Assembly: GCA_041918155.1 (NCBI GenBank)
Contig: JAYRWH010000078.1
Coordinates: forward strand, 1-64,000
DNA from: UBA668 sp041918155
GTDB lineage: Bacteria > Actinomycetota > Acidimicrobiia > Acidimicrobiales > Ilumatobacteraceae
Direction: 5' to 3'
Length of the DNA: 64,000 nucleotides
The position numbers and the translations under genes were made by a program. The notes beneath the pieces are model-generated. The model saw nothing but the letters and a program-made list of their open reading frames with translations, made no database searches and was not told the origin of the DNA. Shown piece after piece: positions 50,337 to 59,304 of this stretch. Positions within the stretch are counted from its first letter, which is position 1. Each line of letters starts with the position of its first letter.

Positions 50337-52349
50337 ATGTCCAGCCCCGAGACGACTCCTCACGCCGCAATCGCCGAGCGGATCATCGGCAACATCGCCC
50401 AAGCCAGTGCCCCTGCGGTGTCGCCCGACGGCCGCAACGTCGCGTTCGTGGTCAGCCGGGTCGACCTGGAGAAGAACAAGTACTTCTCACAGGTGTGGGT
50501 AGCGGCCGCTGATGGCAGCTCGGCCCCTCGAGCGCTCACCGGCGGGGACCACGACGCCAACCCCACCTGGAGCCCCGACGGCACCAGCCTGGCCTTCACG
50601 TCGAAGCGCAGCGCGAAGAAACGCGAGACCACGCTGCACGTGCTGCCCTTCGGCCAGCCCGGCGAGACGCGCACGGTCGCTTCCATGAAGGACGGCGTGA
50701 ACGCCCCGGCTTTCAGCCCAGACGGCCGCTGGATCGGGTTCGTCAGCCGCACTCCCGACGAGCGCTACGGAGTTCCGGGCGCGGAGGACGGCGACACGAG
50801 TTGGCAGGCGCCGCGCAAGATCGACCGTTTCTTCACCCAGCTCAACGGTGAGGGCTGGGTCTACGACCGCCCGTCGCACGTGTACGTGGTGGCCGTTGAC
50901 GGCACCGGCACGCCGCGTAATCTCACCCCCGGTGGGTTCCAGCACGACGGGGTGTCGTGGACGGCCGACTCGAGCGCGATCGTCACCTCCGCGCAGCGCC
51001 ATGAAAGCTGGGATCTCGACTTCGCCGCCGACATCTACCTGGTGTCACTCGACGGGGTGGTGACCGAGCTCACCCACCAGACCGGCGTGTACGCCGCGGC
51101 GTCGGCCGCGCCCTCGGGTTCCCTCGTCGCCTTCCTCGGCATCGACGACGCCAGCACCTACCCGCAGAACAGTCACGTCGCCGTGCTCGACCGGGCCACC
51201 GGCGGCGCCCACAGCTGGTTGTCGCGGGCGCTCGACCGAACCTTCGAGACCACTGCGGGCACGATCGCCCCGGTCTGGCTCGATGACGCCAACCTGCTCA
51301 CCGCGGCGGAGGATCGGGGCGAGACCCACCTCTACCGTGTGCCCACCGACGGCTCGGGCCCGGCGCGGCTCACTTCCGGAGCCATCGCCGTCAAGGGCGC
51401 CCACGCCGCGGGCGGCACGATTGCCTACACGGCCTCCGCCGTCGATGCGGTCGCGGATGTGTTCGTGGTCGAGGTCGACGGCACGTCGCGGCGGCTCACC
51501 GCTTTCTCCGATGCCTACCGGACCACAGCCGCGCCGCTCACCTGGGAGCGCTTCGCCGTTTCGTGCACCGATGGCACCGGCGAGGTCGACGCCTGGATCA
51601 TGCGCCCCGCCGGGTTCGATCCCGCGCAGCGCTACCCCGTACTGCTGAATGTGCACGGCGGGCCGCACACCCAGTACGGCGAGACGTTCTTCGACGAGGC
51701 CCAGATGCAGGCCGCCGCCGGTTTCGTGGTGCTGATGGGCAACCCGCGTGGCGGCTCGGGGCGCGAAGTGACCTGGGGCAACTCGATCATGGGATCCGAT
51801 CACGAAGTCACCCCGGGCACGGGCTGGGGCTCGGTCGACGCCGACGACGTCATGGCCGTACTCGATCACGCCCTCGCCGCCTATCCGTTCTGCGACGGCG
51901 AGCGGGTGGGCATGCTCGGCGGCAGCTACGGCGGGTACATGGCCACCCTGCTCGCCGGCCGCTTCAGCCAACGCTTCCGCGGAATCTGCAGCGAGCGGGC
52001 GGTCAACAACGCGCTGACCGAGGAGTTCACATCCGACATCGCCACCGTGTTCCGCGTCGAGCACGGCCCGCGCCACATCGACAACCCCGAGGCGTACCGG
52101 CGCATCTCCCCGATCCAGTACGTGCGCGACATCACGGTGCCGATGCTCATCGTGCACAGCGAAGAGGACTTGCGCTGCCCGATCAGTCAGGCCGAGGAGT
52201 TGTTCGTCGCCCTGCGGCTGTTGGGCAAGGACGTGACGTTCTACCGCTTCCCGGGCGAGAGCCACGAGCTGTCGCGCAGCGGCTCACCGGTGCACCGTCG
52301 CCAGCGAGCCGAGATCATCCTCGACTGGTTCACCGCGAAGCTGGCCTGA
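50337..52349 (+). CDS. S9-family prolyl-oligopeptidase-type peptidase (acylaminoacyl peptidase-like)
   Basis: A 670-residue cytoplasmic enzyme (no signal peptide). The first part is a beta-propeller with repeated SPDG units (PAVSPDGRNVAF, PTWSPDGTSLAF, PAFSPDGRWIGF); the C-terminal alpha/beta hydrolase has GGSYGGYMA with the nucleophile Ser near residue 529, HSEEDLRCP with the Asp and GESHELSR with the His. Likely removes acylated amino acids or dipeptides from short peptides. GTG/ATG choice is clear: ATG 50337. Confidence 0.92.
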   Translation: MSSPETTPHAAIAERIIGNIAQASAPAVSPDGRNVAFVVSRVDLEKNKYFSQVWVAAADGSSAPRALTGGDHDANPTWSPDGTSLAFTSKRSAKKRETTLHVLPFGQPGETRTVASMKDGVNAPAFSPDGRWIGFVSRTPDERYGVPGAEDGDTSWQAPRKIDRFFTQLNGEGWVYDRPSHVYVVAVDGTGTPRNLTPGGFQHDGVSWTADSSAIVTSAQRHESWDLDFAADIYLVSLDGVVTELTHQTGVYAAASAAPSGSLVAFLGIDDASTYPQNSHVAVLDRATGGAHSWLSRALDRTFETTAGTIAPVWLDDANLLTAAEDRGETHLYRVPTDGSGPARLTSGAIAVKGAHAAGGTIAYTASAVDAVADVFVVEVDGTSRRLTAFSDAYRTTAAPLTWERFAVSCTDGTGEVDAWIMRPAGFDPAQRYPVLLNVHGGPHTQYGETFFDEAQMQAAAGFVVLMGNPRGGSGREVTWGNSIMGSDHEVTPGTGWGSVDADDVMAVLDHALAAYPFCDGERVGMLGGSYGGYMATLLAGRFSQRFRGICSERAVNNALTEEFTSDIATVFRVEHGPRHIDNPEAYRRISPIQYVRDITVPMLIVHSEEDLRCPISQAEELFVALRLLGKDVTFYRFPGESHELSRSGSPVHRRQRAEIILDWFTAKLA

Positions 52350-52403
52350 CCAGGCCTTGGCCGTCGGCGGCGCCACGCCTCGTGGCCCGCGACGAGGCAC
52401 CCG

Positions 52404-52415
52404 TAGGCTGACGCC
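52404..52415 (+). promoter_or_regulatory. Leaderless-type promoter of the thiolase gene
   Basis: TAGGCT (52404-52409) ends six bases before the ATG at 52416. Confidence 0.5.
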
Positions 52416-53594
52416 ATGACCAATGTTGTGATCGTCGACGCCGCCCGTTCCCCCATCGGGAAGCGCAATGGCGGCCTCTCCACCGTCCATCCCACCGACC
52501 TCCTCGCCGCCGTCCAGAAGGCGATCGTCTCGCGCTCGGGCATCGATCCGGCCGAGATCGAGCAGGTCGTGGGTGGCTGCGTCAGCCAGGTCGGCGAGCA
52601 GTCGTTCAACGTCACCCGCACGGCGTGGCTCACCGCCGGACTGCCGATCAGCACCGCCGCCACCACGGTCGACACCCAATGCGGCAGCAGCCAGCAGGCC
52701 ACAAACCTGGCCACCGCACTGGTGAAGGGCGGCGTCGTCGATGTCGCCCTCGCGTGCGGCGTCGAGGTGATGAGCCGCGTCCCGATCGGCAGCAACAGCA
52801 ACAAGAACCTCGGCCTCGGCGTGCCGATCTCGAAGAACTACTTCGAGCAGTTCGAGTTCACCTCGCAGTTCGAGGGTGCCGAGCGCATCGCCGACATCTG
52901 GGGCGTCACCCGCGCCGACACCGACGGGTTCGCGTTCGCCAGCCAGCAGCGCGCTATCCAGGCGTGGAACGAGGATCGCTTCGCCGGCCAGATCGTCGAG
53001 ATCGAGGCCCCCGACCGCGACGAGGACGGCAACGCACTCACCACGACCCACCGGGTGACGCGCGACGAAGGCATGCGCGAGACCACGCTGGAGAAGCTGG
53101 CGACGCTGAAGCCGGTGGGCCGCGAGAACGGGGTGCACACCGCGGGCAGTTCCAGCCAGATCAGCGACGGCGCCAGCGCCGTGCTGATGATGAGCGAGGA
53201 GAAGGCGGCCGCGCTGGGGTTGAAGCCACGGGCGCGCATCGTCGACACGTGCCTCGTCGGCGTCGACCCGGTGCTGATGCTCACCGGCCCGATCGACGCC
53301 ACCCAGCGCCTGCTCGCCCGCACCGGCCTGTCGATCGACGACATCGACGTGTTCGAGGTCAACGAGGCGTTCGCATCGGTGGTGCTCGCGTGGCAGAAGG
53401 CCGTCGGCGCCGACCCCGCCAGGACCAACCCGAACGGCGGCGCGATCGCCCTCGGCCACCCGCTCGGCGCCACCGGCGGCTTCCTGCTGACCAAGGCGTT
53501 GTACGAGCTCGAGCGCACCGGCGGCCGCTACGGCCTGGTGAGCATGTGCTGCGGCGGCGGCCTCGGCACCGGCACGATCATCGAACGCCTGTAG
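52416..53594 (+). CDS. Acetyl-CoA acetyltransferase / 3-ketoacyl-CoA thiolase
   Basis: A 392-residue thiolase. DTQCGSSQQA holds the acyl-accepting Cys89, NEAFASV the substrate loop, GHPLGATG the catalytic His and MCCGGGLGTG the second Cys near the end. In lipid-degrading actinobacteria such FadA enzymes release acetyl- or propionyl-CoA from 3-ketoacyl-CoA, including sterol side chains. It is complementary to the dehydrogenases at 17 and 34-38 kb, although not clustered with them. Confidence 0.93.
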   Translation: MTNVVIVDAARSPIGKRNGGLSTVHPTDLLAAVQKAIVSRSGIDPAEIEQVVGGCVSQVGEQSFNVTRTAWLTAGLPISTAATTVDTQCGSSQQATNLATALVKGGVVDVALACGVEVMSRVPIGSNSNKNLGLGVPISKNYFEQFEFTSQFEGAERIADIWGVTRADTDGFAFASQQRAIQAWNEDRFAGQIVEIEAPDRDEDGNALTTTHRVTRDEGMRETTLEKLATLKPVGRENGVHTAGSSSQISDGASAVLMMSEEKAAALGLKPRARIVDTCLVGVDPVLMLTGPIDATQRLLARTGLSIDDIDVFEVNEAFASVVLAWQKAVGADPARTNPNGGAIALGHPLGATGGFLLTKALYELERTGGRYGLVSMCCGGGLGTGTIIERL

Positions 53595-53636
53595 CTGCCG
53601 GGCGGCGGGCGGCCCACGGCCGCGCCGGCCAGGGAG

Positions 53637-54034
53637 TTGCTCTGGAACGTCACGTTGGATGAGTGCCTGTGGCTACCCGATCCGCGGAGCTGGACCGTCC
53701 ATCAGCGTGATGGACGGTGGTTCGGCGAAGTCGCCGAGGAGCCGCCCGATCCGCCCACGCCGTCACTCGGGGTGATGCGGCACCCGAAGCAACGACGGTC
53801 GAGTGGCCAGGACCTGATGCAACCCTCACCACCCTGCGCGGCCTCTGGCGCCAATGGATGGAGCTCGTCACGGCCCTCTCGGAGGAGGAGCTCGGGTCGG
53901 GAACGCTGACGCGGTTCCCAAACACCGACGGACGACCGTTCGTGCACGTTGTGGGCTGGGCTTCCATGGAGTTCACCAAGAACCTGGCCGAGATGTGTTT
54001 GCTTCGACGACTGCAAGAGGACGTGAACCGGTAG
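53637..54034 (+). pseudogene. Broken DinB-like gene
   Basis: Two frames together resemble one DinB/DUF664 protein. The frame from 53637 gives VTLDECLWLPDPRSWTVHQR and PPDPPTPSLG; the frame from about 53717 continues TLRGLWRQWMELVTALSEEE and GRPFVHVVGWASMEFTKNLA, ending with LLRRLQEDVNR. The N-terminal helix is missing (no start codon with homology) and the region between, where a metal-binding His normally lies, is garbled. So this is a truncated, frameshifted remnant. A sequencing error alone would not restore the missing N-terminus. Confidence 0.65.
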
Positions 54035-54087
54035 GCAACGGGTGCGGCCGGCTCGTTCCGTCACACCCTTCCGATAGAACGGCTGGC

Positions 54088-54576
54088 ATGCGCAAGTGGG
54101 CGTGGCTGCCGATCCTCCTCGTGGCGTGTTCGGCCGCGCCAAAGCACGAGATGCCCGGGGCGGTCGCACCAAACGCCACGCTCGTGAAGGTGGTCGATGG
54201 CGACACGATCGATGTCACTGTCGACGGCACCGAGGAACGGGTGCGGCTGATCGGGATCGACACGCCAGAGACGAAGAAGCCCGACACACCGGTCGAATGC
54301 TTCGGCCCCGAGGCCAGCGCGTTCACCACCTCCCTGCTGCCCGAGGGCACGCCACTGAATCTCGAGCGCGATGTCGAAGCGCGCGACAAGTACGGCCGCC
54401 TGCTGGCCTATGCGTACCTGACCGACGGCACGTTCGTGAATCTCGAAATCATTCGCCGCGGGTATGCCCACGTGCTGACGATCCCGCCCAACGTCGCCCA
54501 TGCAGACGAGTTCGTGCAGGCGGCCCGCGCCGCGCACGCGGCAAACGCGGGGCTGTGGGGTGGCTGCAGCGGATAG
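54088..54576 (+). CDS. Thermonuclease-like (SNase) lipoprotein
   Basis: A 162-residue exported nuclease. LILLVACS-type lipobox (LLVACS) near residue 14, then an SNase fold: VVDGDTIDV, RVRLIGIDTPE with the catalytic Arg and Glu, RDKYGRLLAYAYL with the second Arg. Nucleases of this group hydrolyse DNA and RNA outside the cell or in the envelope. It follows a decayed gene and precedes the deacetylase by 10 bases. Confidence 0.88.
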   Translation: MRKWAWLPILLVACSAAPKHEMPGAVAPNATLVKVVDGDTIDVTVDGTEERVRLIGIDTPETKKPDTPVECFGPEASAFTTSLLPEGTPLNLERDVEARDKYGRLLAYAYLTDGTFVNLEIIRRGYAHVLTIPPNVAHADEFVQAARAAHAANAGLWGGCSG

Positions 54577-54586
54577 CGTTCGCCCC
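54574..54586 (+). promoter_or_regulatory. Leaderless-type promoter of the ChbG-like gene
   Basis: TAGCGT (54574-54579) overlaps the SNase stop codon and ends seven bases before the ATG at 54587. Confidence 0.45.
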
Positions 54587-55432
54587 ATGAGCGCCGACCG
54601 GCCACTCGCTGAGCGTCTCGGACATTCGCCTGACACGCGCCTGGTGATCATCTCCTGCGACGACCTCGGTAGCTGCCACGCGGCAAACGAGGGCGTCTTC
54701 GATGCGCTCCACCACGGGGTGGCCACCTGCGCCAGCCTGATGGTGCCGGCGCCGTGGGCTCGCGACGCGGCGATGCGGGCCCTGCCCACCGACGACATCG
54801 GCGTGCACCTCACCCTCAACTGCGAGCACGAGGCGTACCGCTTCGGGCCGATCACCCACGCCCCCACATTGCTGTCGGGTGAGGGCGGCTTCCCCCGTGA
54901 AGTCGACGACCTGTGGGAGCACGCTGACCCCGCCGAGGTGCTGCGCGAGTGCCGCGCCCAGATCGAGCGGGCCCTCGCGTGGGGCATCGACGTCAGCCAC
55001 CTCGCTCCACACCTGTCCGTGATCACGCTGCGCCCCGAGTTCTTCGACGTGTACCTGGAACTCGCCGTCGAGTTCCGCCTCCCCATCCGCCTGCCGTCCA
55101 CGATCACCGCCGAGCAGGCCGGGTTCCCCTTCCGCCGCCTCGCTGCGGACGAAGGCGTGGTGTTCCCCGACCACTTCGATCACGACTGGCGCGCCGGCAG
55201 CCGCGAGCGCGTCTACGACGCGATCCGCAACCTGGCCCCCGGCGTCACCGAGATCCATGTGCAGCCGGTGATCGACTCGCCCGAAGTGCGCGCACTCAGC
55301 CCGAGCGCCCCGCTGTGGATCGACGACCACGAGGTCGTCACTACCGATGCAACGCTACGCACACTGCTCGACGAGTCGGGTGCCGTGCGGATCGGGTATC
55401 GGGCGCTCAGGGACGCGATGCGAGTCGGCTGA
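54587..55432 (+). CDS. ChbG/HpnK (YdjC)-family carbohydrate deacetylase
   Basis: A 281-residue TIM-barrel protein of the YdjC/ChbG family, which deacetylates chitobiose-type sugars or hopanoid-linked glucosamine. Metal and catalytic residues are suggested by ISCDDLGSCHAANEG (Asp25, Asp26, His31), GVHLTLNCEHE and HLAPHLS. Substrate unknown. It ends overlapping the mini SCP2 gene by 26 bases. Confidence 0.85.
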   Translation: MSADRPLAERLGHSPDTRLVIISCDDLGSCHAANEGVFDALHHGVATCASLMVPAPWARDAAMRALPTDDIGVHLTLNCEHEAYRFGPITHAPTLLSGEGGFPREVDDLWEHADPAEVLRECRAQIERALAWGIDVSHLAPHLSVITLRPEFFDVYLELAVEFRLPIRLPSTITAEQAGFPFRRLAADEGVVFPDHFDHDWRAGSRERVYDAIRNLAPGVTEIHVQPVIDSPEVRALSPSAPLWIDDHEVVTTDATLRTLLDESGAVRIGYRALRDAMRVG

Positions 55433-55634
55433 TCGCCGCCGCGGCGGAACCGTCGCGGAACGCAGCCACCAGTTCGCCAGTGCTGCCGGTGCTCTTCAGC
55501 TTGCCCTGCATGAACGCGACGGCTGGATCGAGGGCCGCGTCAGCGGCGGCGAGCGTGACCACCACCGCTGCGTCGTCGGGGCCTTCCACGGCTTCGTCGT
55601 TCTTGCCGAATGCGACGCGGTACTGGAGGCTCAC
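55407..55634 (-). CDS. Minimal SCP2-like sterol/lipid-carrier domain protein
   Basis: A 75-residue protein whose end, DPAVAFMQGKLKSTGSTGEL, matches the core of SCP2 domains (normally about 100-110 residues), with AAVVVTLAAADAAL before it. The N-terminal third of the fold is missing. The GTG start overlaps the mca stop by four bases, so it is translated right after Mca. It could be a small lipid- or conjugate-binding partner of Mca; this is inference. Confidence 0.7.
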   Translation of the reverse strand: MSLQYRVAFGKNDEAVEGPDDAAVVVTLAAADAALDPAVAFMQGKLKSTGSTGELVAAFRDGSAAAAISRLASRP

Positions 55635-56551
55635 TCGGCACCACCGCGCACGGCCGGAACACGCACGCCGGCGAACAGGTCGTCCTCCAACTCGCCCTCG
55701 GCCGGGGAACCGACGAGCGAGCGGGCCAGGATCCAGTCCTCCCACGGGTACACCTCGGCGAGCTGTTCGTCGGTGAGCCCGAACCACCACGGCTCGGTGG
55801 GATCCACCTGGGTGGCGTGGGCCTTCAAGGCGCCGGTGCGAGCCCACAAGTAGTCGCCGATCTCCAGCCGGGTGGTGATGCGATCGTCGTGGCTGGGCCG
55901 GTCGAGCCAGTCCTGCTCGTAGGGGGACTCGCCGCGGTGACGCAACATCCCCTCGTGCACGGCGAGCAGGCGGGCCCGCGACCACACCGTGTAGTACAGC
56001 TTCAACGGCTGCCACGGCTCGCCGGCCTCGGGGTACCAGCTCGGGTCGCCGGCCCGCTCGAACGCGGGCAGTGAGATGTCGTGCACCTTCACATGGTCGG
56101 GGTGGGGGTAGCCGCGCTGGTCGTCGCCGTACGTGATGATCACCTGCGGACGCTCACGGCGGATGATCGCCACCAGCCGCCCAACGGCCTCGTCGAGCGG
56201 GGCCGCGTGGAACGAGCCGGGGTGATGGTTGGCCGGGCTGTCGACCATGCCCGAGTCGCGATAGCCGAGCATCACCACTTCGTCGAAGCCGATGATCTCC
56301 GCGGCGCGCGCCAACTCTCCGGGCCGTAGCTCGGCGAGCAGCGCCTTTTCCTGGTCGGCACTCACCCCGTGAAACCGCTGCCCCGGCTCGCGCAGGCCCG
56401 GGTTCTGCAGATCGCCCTCCTCGCCACCGGTGCAACACACGAGCACAGTGCGCACCCCTTCGGCGTGATAGCGCGCGCAGGTGGGGGCACCCTTCGACGC
56501 TTCGTCGTCGGGGTGGGCGTGCAGGGTGAGCAGGCAGAGCGGGGCGACCAC
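55631..56551 (-). CDS. mca: Mycothiol S-conjugate amidase
   Basis: A 306-residue zinc amidase that splits mycothiol S-conjugates, producing mercapturic acids and glucosaminyl-inositol for recycling. AHPDDE at residues 12-17 and HPDHVKVHD are the PIG-L metal motifs; the Mca-specific long C-terminal part (SPYEQDWLDRPSHDDRITT, then KAHATQVDP) separates it from MshB. It is strong evidence that the host makes mycothiol. GTG start at 56551, six bases after TATCGT. Coupled to the SCP2-like gene by GTGA. Confidence 0.93.
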   Translation of the reverse strand: MVAPLCLLTLHAHPDDEASKGAPTCARYHAEGVRTVLVCCTGGEEGDLQNPGLREPGQRFHGVSADQEKALLAELRPGELARAAEIIGFDEVVMLGYRDSGMVDSPANHHPGSFHAAPLDEAVGRLVAIIRRERPQVIITYGDDQRGYPHPDHVKVHDISLPAFERAGDPSWYPEAGEPWQPLKLYYTVWSRARLLAVHEGMLRHRGESPYEQDWLDRPSHDDRITTRLEIGDYLWARTGALKAHATQVDPTEPWWFGLTDEQLAEVYPWEDWILARSLVGSPAEGELEDDLFAGVRVPAVRGGAE

Positions 56552-56585
56552 GGCTGCACGATATCCGTCGCGTAGGCTTCACGCC
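56552..56585. promoter_or_regulatory. Divergent leaderless-type promoters of mca and the PEBP gene
   Basis: In a 34-base gap, minus-strand TATCGT (56558-56563) is six bases before the mca GTG and plus-strand TAGGCT (56573-56578) is seven bases before the PEBP GTG. The boxes are nine bases apart. Confidence 0.55.
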
Positions 56586-57218
56586 GTGCGTCGGATCGCT
56601 GTGATCACTTCTCTTTGTCTCGTCCCCCTCGTCATCGGCGGATGCAAGCACGACGGCCGTAGCCTGCCGCCGCCGCGCGACGACCAGAACCAGTCCATCT
56701 CCTCGCTCTCCCAGACGACGGAGACGACCACGGATCCCTTCGCCACGGACGGGTTCGACACGGTCCCGACGTCGATCGGTTCGCTCACCGTCACGGCCCC
56801 GTGGCGAGACGGCGCAGAGATCGACGCTCGCTACACCTGCGACGGCGTCAACGAATCGCCCGCCCTCGCGTGGAGCGCCGCCCCGGAGGGCACCGTGGAA
56901 ATCGCCGTCACGCTGAGCGACCTCGACGTGCCCGGCTTCGTGCATTGGGCGATCGCCGGCATCGCCCCGACCGCGATCACTGTCGCCGAGGACACGGTGC
57001 CGCTCGGCGCCTACGAGGCGGCCAACAGCCTCGGCGACACCGGCTACACTGGCCCGTGCCCACCTGCGGGCACCCAGCACCTGTACCTCGTGACCGTGCA
57101 CTATCTTGGGGAGGTCACCGGTTTGGGTGACGGTTCGCCCGGGCTCGACATGCTGGAGGCCATCGAATCGGCGGAGATTGCCCGGGCAGAGGCGACTGGC
57201 ATCTTCAGTCGGGCCTGA
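56586..57218 (+). CDS. YbhB/YbcL-type PEBP lipoprotein (Raf-kinase-inhibitor-like)
   Basis: A 210-residue exported protein. The signal peptide ends VIGGC (Cys20 or so), then a polar Thr/Ser linker, then a PEBP domain: ARYTCDGVNESPALAW, VHWAIAGIAP and GYTGPCPPAGTQHLYLVTV. Bacterial YbhB/YbcL relatives bind small anionic ligands; function unknown. Start is GTG 56586 because of the -10 spacing. Confidence 0.88.
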   Translation: MRRIAVITSLCLVPLVIGGCKHDGRSLPPPRDDQNQSISSLSQTTETTTDPFATDGFDTVPTSIGSLTVTAPWRDGAEIDARYTCDGVNESPALAWSAAPEGTVEIAVTLSDLDVPGFVHWAIAGIAPTAITVAEDTVPLGAYEAANSLGDTGYTGPCPPAGTQHLYLVTVHYLGEVTGLGDGSPGLDMLEAIESAEIARAEATGIFSRA

Positions 57219-57259
57219 CGCCGACCGATAACTCACCTGTTACCCCGTCTCGTGCAAGG

Positions 57260-59304
57260 ATTGCGGACATCGACGAAACCCTCCCCGCGCTACCGGTAGG
57301 CCTGTTCCAGGCCGACCGCGATGGCCGAGTCACCGCGGCGAACGCGGCATTCGGCGCGCTCGTGGTCGGTTCCCCCGCGTCGCCGGTCGGATTACCGCCG
57401 TGGAGCTCGGCTCACCCCGGTGATCGCGCCAGCGCCGAGCTGACCTGGCGGCGCGCCGCCGATGCCGACGGCCCGGTACAACTGGAGTTCCGCGTGTGGC
57501 ACGGCGACGGTGGCATGTGCTGGGTGCGCATCGACGCCCGGCCCGTGTACGACCACCTCGACCGGGTCGTCGGGTTCGCCGGCACCGCCCTCGACTTCAC
57601 CGACATGATCACCCGCCAGCTATTGCTCGATCGCCTGCTCGGCGTGGTGGGCGGTGCGGATGACGCGGTGCTGATCCTCGACCGCAACGGCGCACCGGTG
57701 TACACCAACGAGGCGGCCCGCACCCTGTTCGGTGTGAGCGACGAGGTCGATCTCATCCGCGATCCCGGCGCCCGCGGGCTGCTGCAGGCGATCCGCGATC
57801 AGGTACCACGGGTGCTCACCGACAGCACTGAGAGCGGCGGCTGGACGGGCGAGGTCGGGTTCCGCGGCCCCGACGGCCTCGAGCGCACCCTCGACATCGA
57901 CCTGCTCATCAATCGCTCCGCCGACGGGCTGATCGAGTACTGGGGCGGGATCGCTCGCGACATCACCGCCACCAAGCACCTGCAGAGCGAGCTGAGCCGC
58001 CAGGCCAACCACGACGCCCTCACCGGTCTGCCCAACCGGCTGAAGCTCATCGTTCGGCCGCCGACGCCCTCGACGGCATCCGTGGCACCCGCAACAACGT
58101 GGCGATGTTGTTCCTCGACGTCGACCGGCTCAAGGACGTGAACGACACCGTCGGCCACGAAGTGGGCGACGCACTGCTCATTCAGGTGGCCACCCGCATC
58201 GCCCATTCCACCCGCCCCTCCGACATGGTGGCCCGCATCGGCGGCGACGAGTTCGTCGTGCTCTGCCAAGGCGGTATCGACGAGCACGGTGCGCTCGACC
58301 TCGCCGAACGCATCCGCCACGCGCTCACCGGGCGGGTGATGACCCAGGGGGTGGAGGTCGAGCTCTCGGTGAGCATCGGCATCGCCCTTTGCGCGGCCCA
58401 GCAGGTGGAAGGCGTCGGTGGCCAGGACGCAGCTCTCGAACTGCTCCGCCAGGCCGACATCGCGATGTACCAGGCCAAGCGCTACGGCCGATCGCGCAGC
58501 GAGCTCTACACGACCGAGATGCGGGCCGCCGCGAGCGAGCACAAGGAACTCTCCTCCCAGCTCGAGCGGGCGCTCGCCGCGGGTGAGCTGCGCCTCGCCT
58601 ATCAGCCGATCATCTCCACCCACAGCGGCCGCGTCGCCGGTGCCGAGGCCCTGCTGCGGTGGGATCATCCCACTCGCGGCTCGATGCTGCCGGCCCAGTT
58701 CCTGCATCTCGCCGAGGAGTCCGGCGCGATCGTGCCGATCGGCGACTGGGCGCTGCGCCAGGCATGCCTCGATGCCCGTGCGTGGCTCGATTCCGGGATC
58801 GTCGACCGCGGCTTCAGCGTGCACGTCAACATCGCCGCCCGCCAGCTCGCCGAGGGCACCTTCGTGGAGCGGGTAATGGCCACGGTGCGCCAGATGGAAC
58901 TGAGCCCGCATCAACTGACCCTCGACTTCGACGAGCAGACGCTCAACGACCGCCAGCCCGGTTCGTTGCGGGCGCTGCAAGCGCTGCGCCGCTTCGGCGT
59001 GCAGCTCGCCCTCGATGATTTCGGCACCGGCGTGTCGTCGCTCACCGCGCTGCGTGCGTGCGAAGCCGACGTACTGAAGCTGGACGGATCCGTGGCCCGC
59101 ATGCTCGGGACCAGCGGAAACGACGACCCGATCGTGCGGGCCATCATCCAGCTCGCCCACGCCCTCGACATGCAGGTCGTGGCCGAGTGGGTCACTTCGG
59201 CCGATCAGCTGCGCCGGCTGCGGGTGCTCGGCTGCGATCTCGTGCAGGGTCATCTCCTCGGCGAGCCGACGGGCGCCGACGTGTTTGCCAGCAAGTCGCT
59301 TTGA
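57260..59304 (+). pseudogene. PAS-GGDEF-EAL cyclic-di-GMP protein interrupted by a frameshift
   Basis: A PAS region (LPVGLFQADRDGRVTAANAAF), a second PAS (DAVLILDRNGAPVYTNEAA) and the beginning of a GGDEF domain (NHDALTGLPNRLKLIV) are in one frame up to about 58052. The rest of the GGDEF domain (AMLFLDVDRLKDVNDTVG, RIGGDEFVVL) and a full EAL domain (GAEALLRWDHPTRG, DDFGTGVSSL) are in the next frame, starting within TTCGGCCGCC. One base appears to be missing near 58051. GGDEF makes and EAL degrades cyclic di-GMP. No ATG, GTG or TTG precedes the PAS in frame (an ATT is at 57260; the first GTG is 57362), so the start is also unclear. Motifs are intact, so a sequencing error is possible. Confidence 0.75.

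Noticed and set aside
58040..58060. Programmed frameshift in the PAS-GGDEF-EAL gene
   Set aside because: There is no slippery heptamer, stop codon or downstream pseudoknot typical of programmed -1 shifting; a simple missing base explains it.
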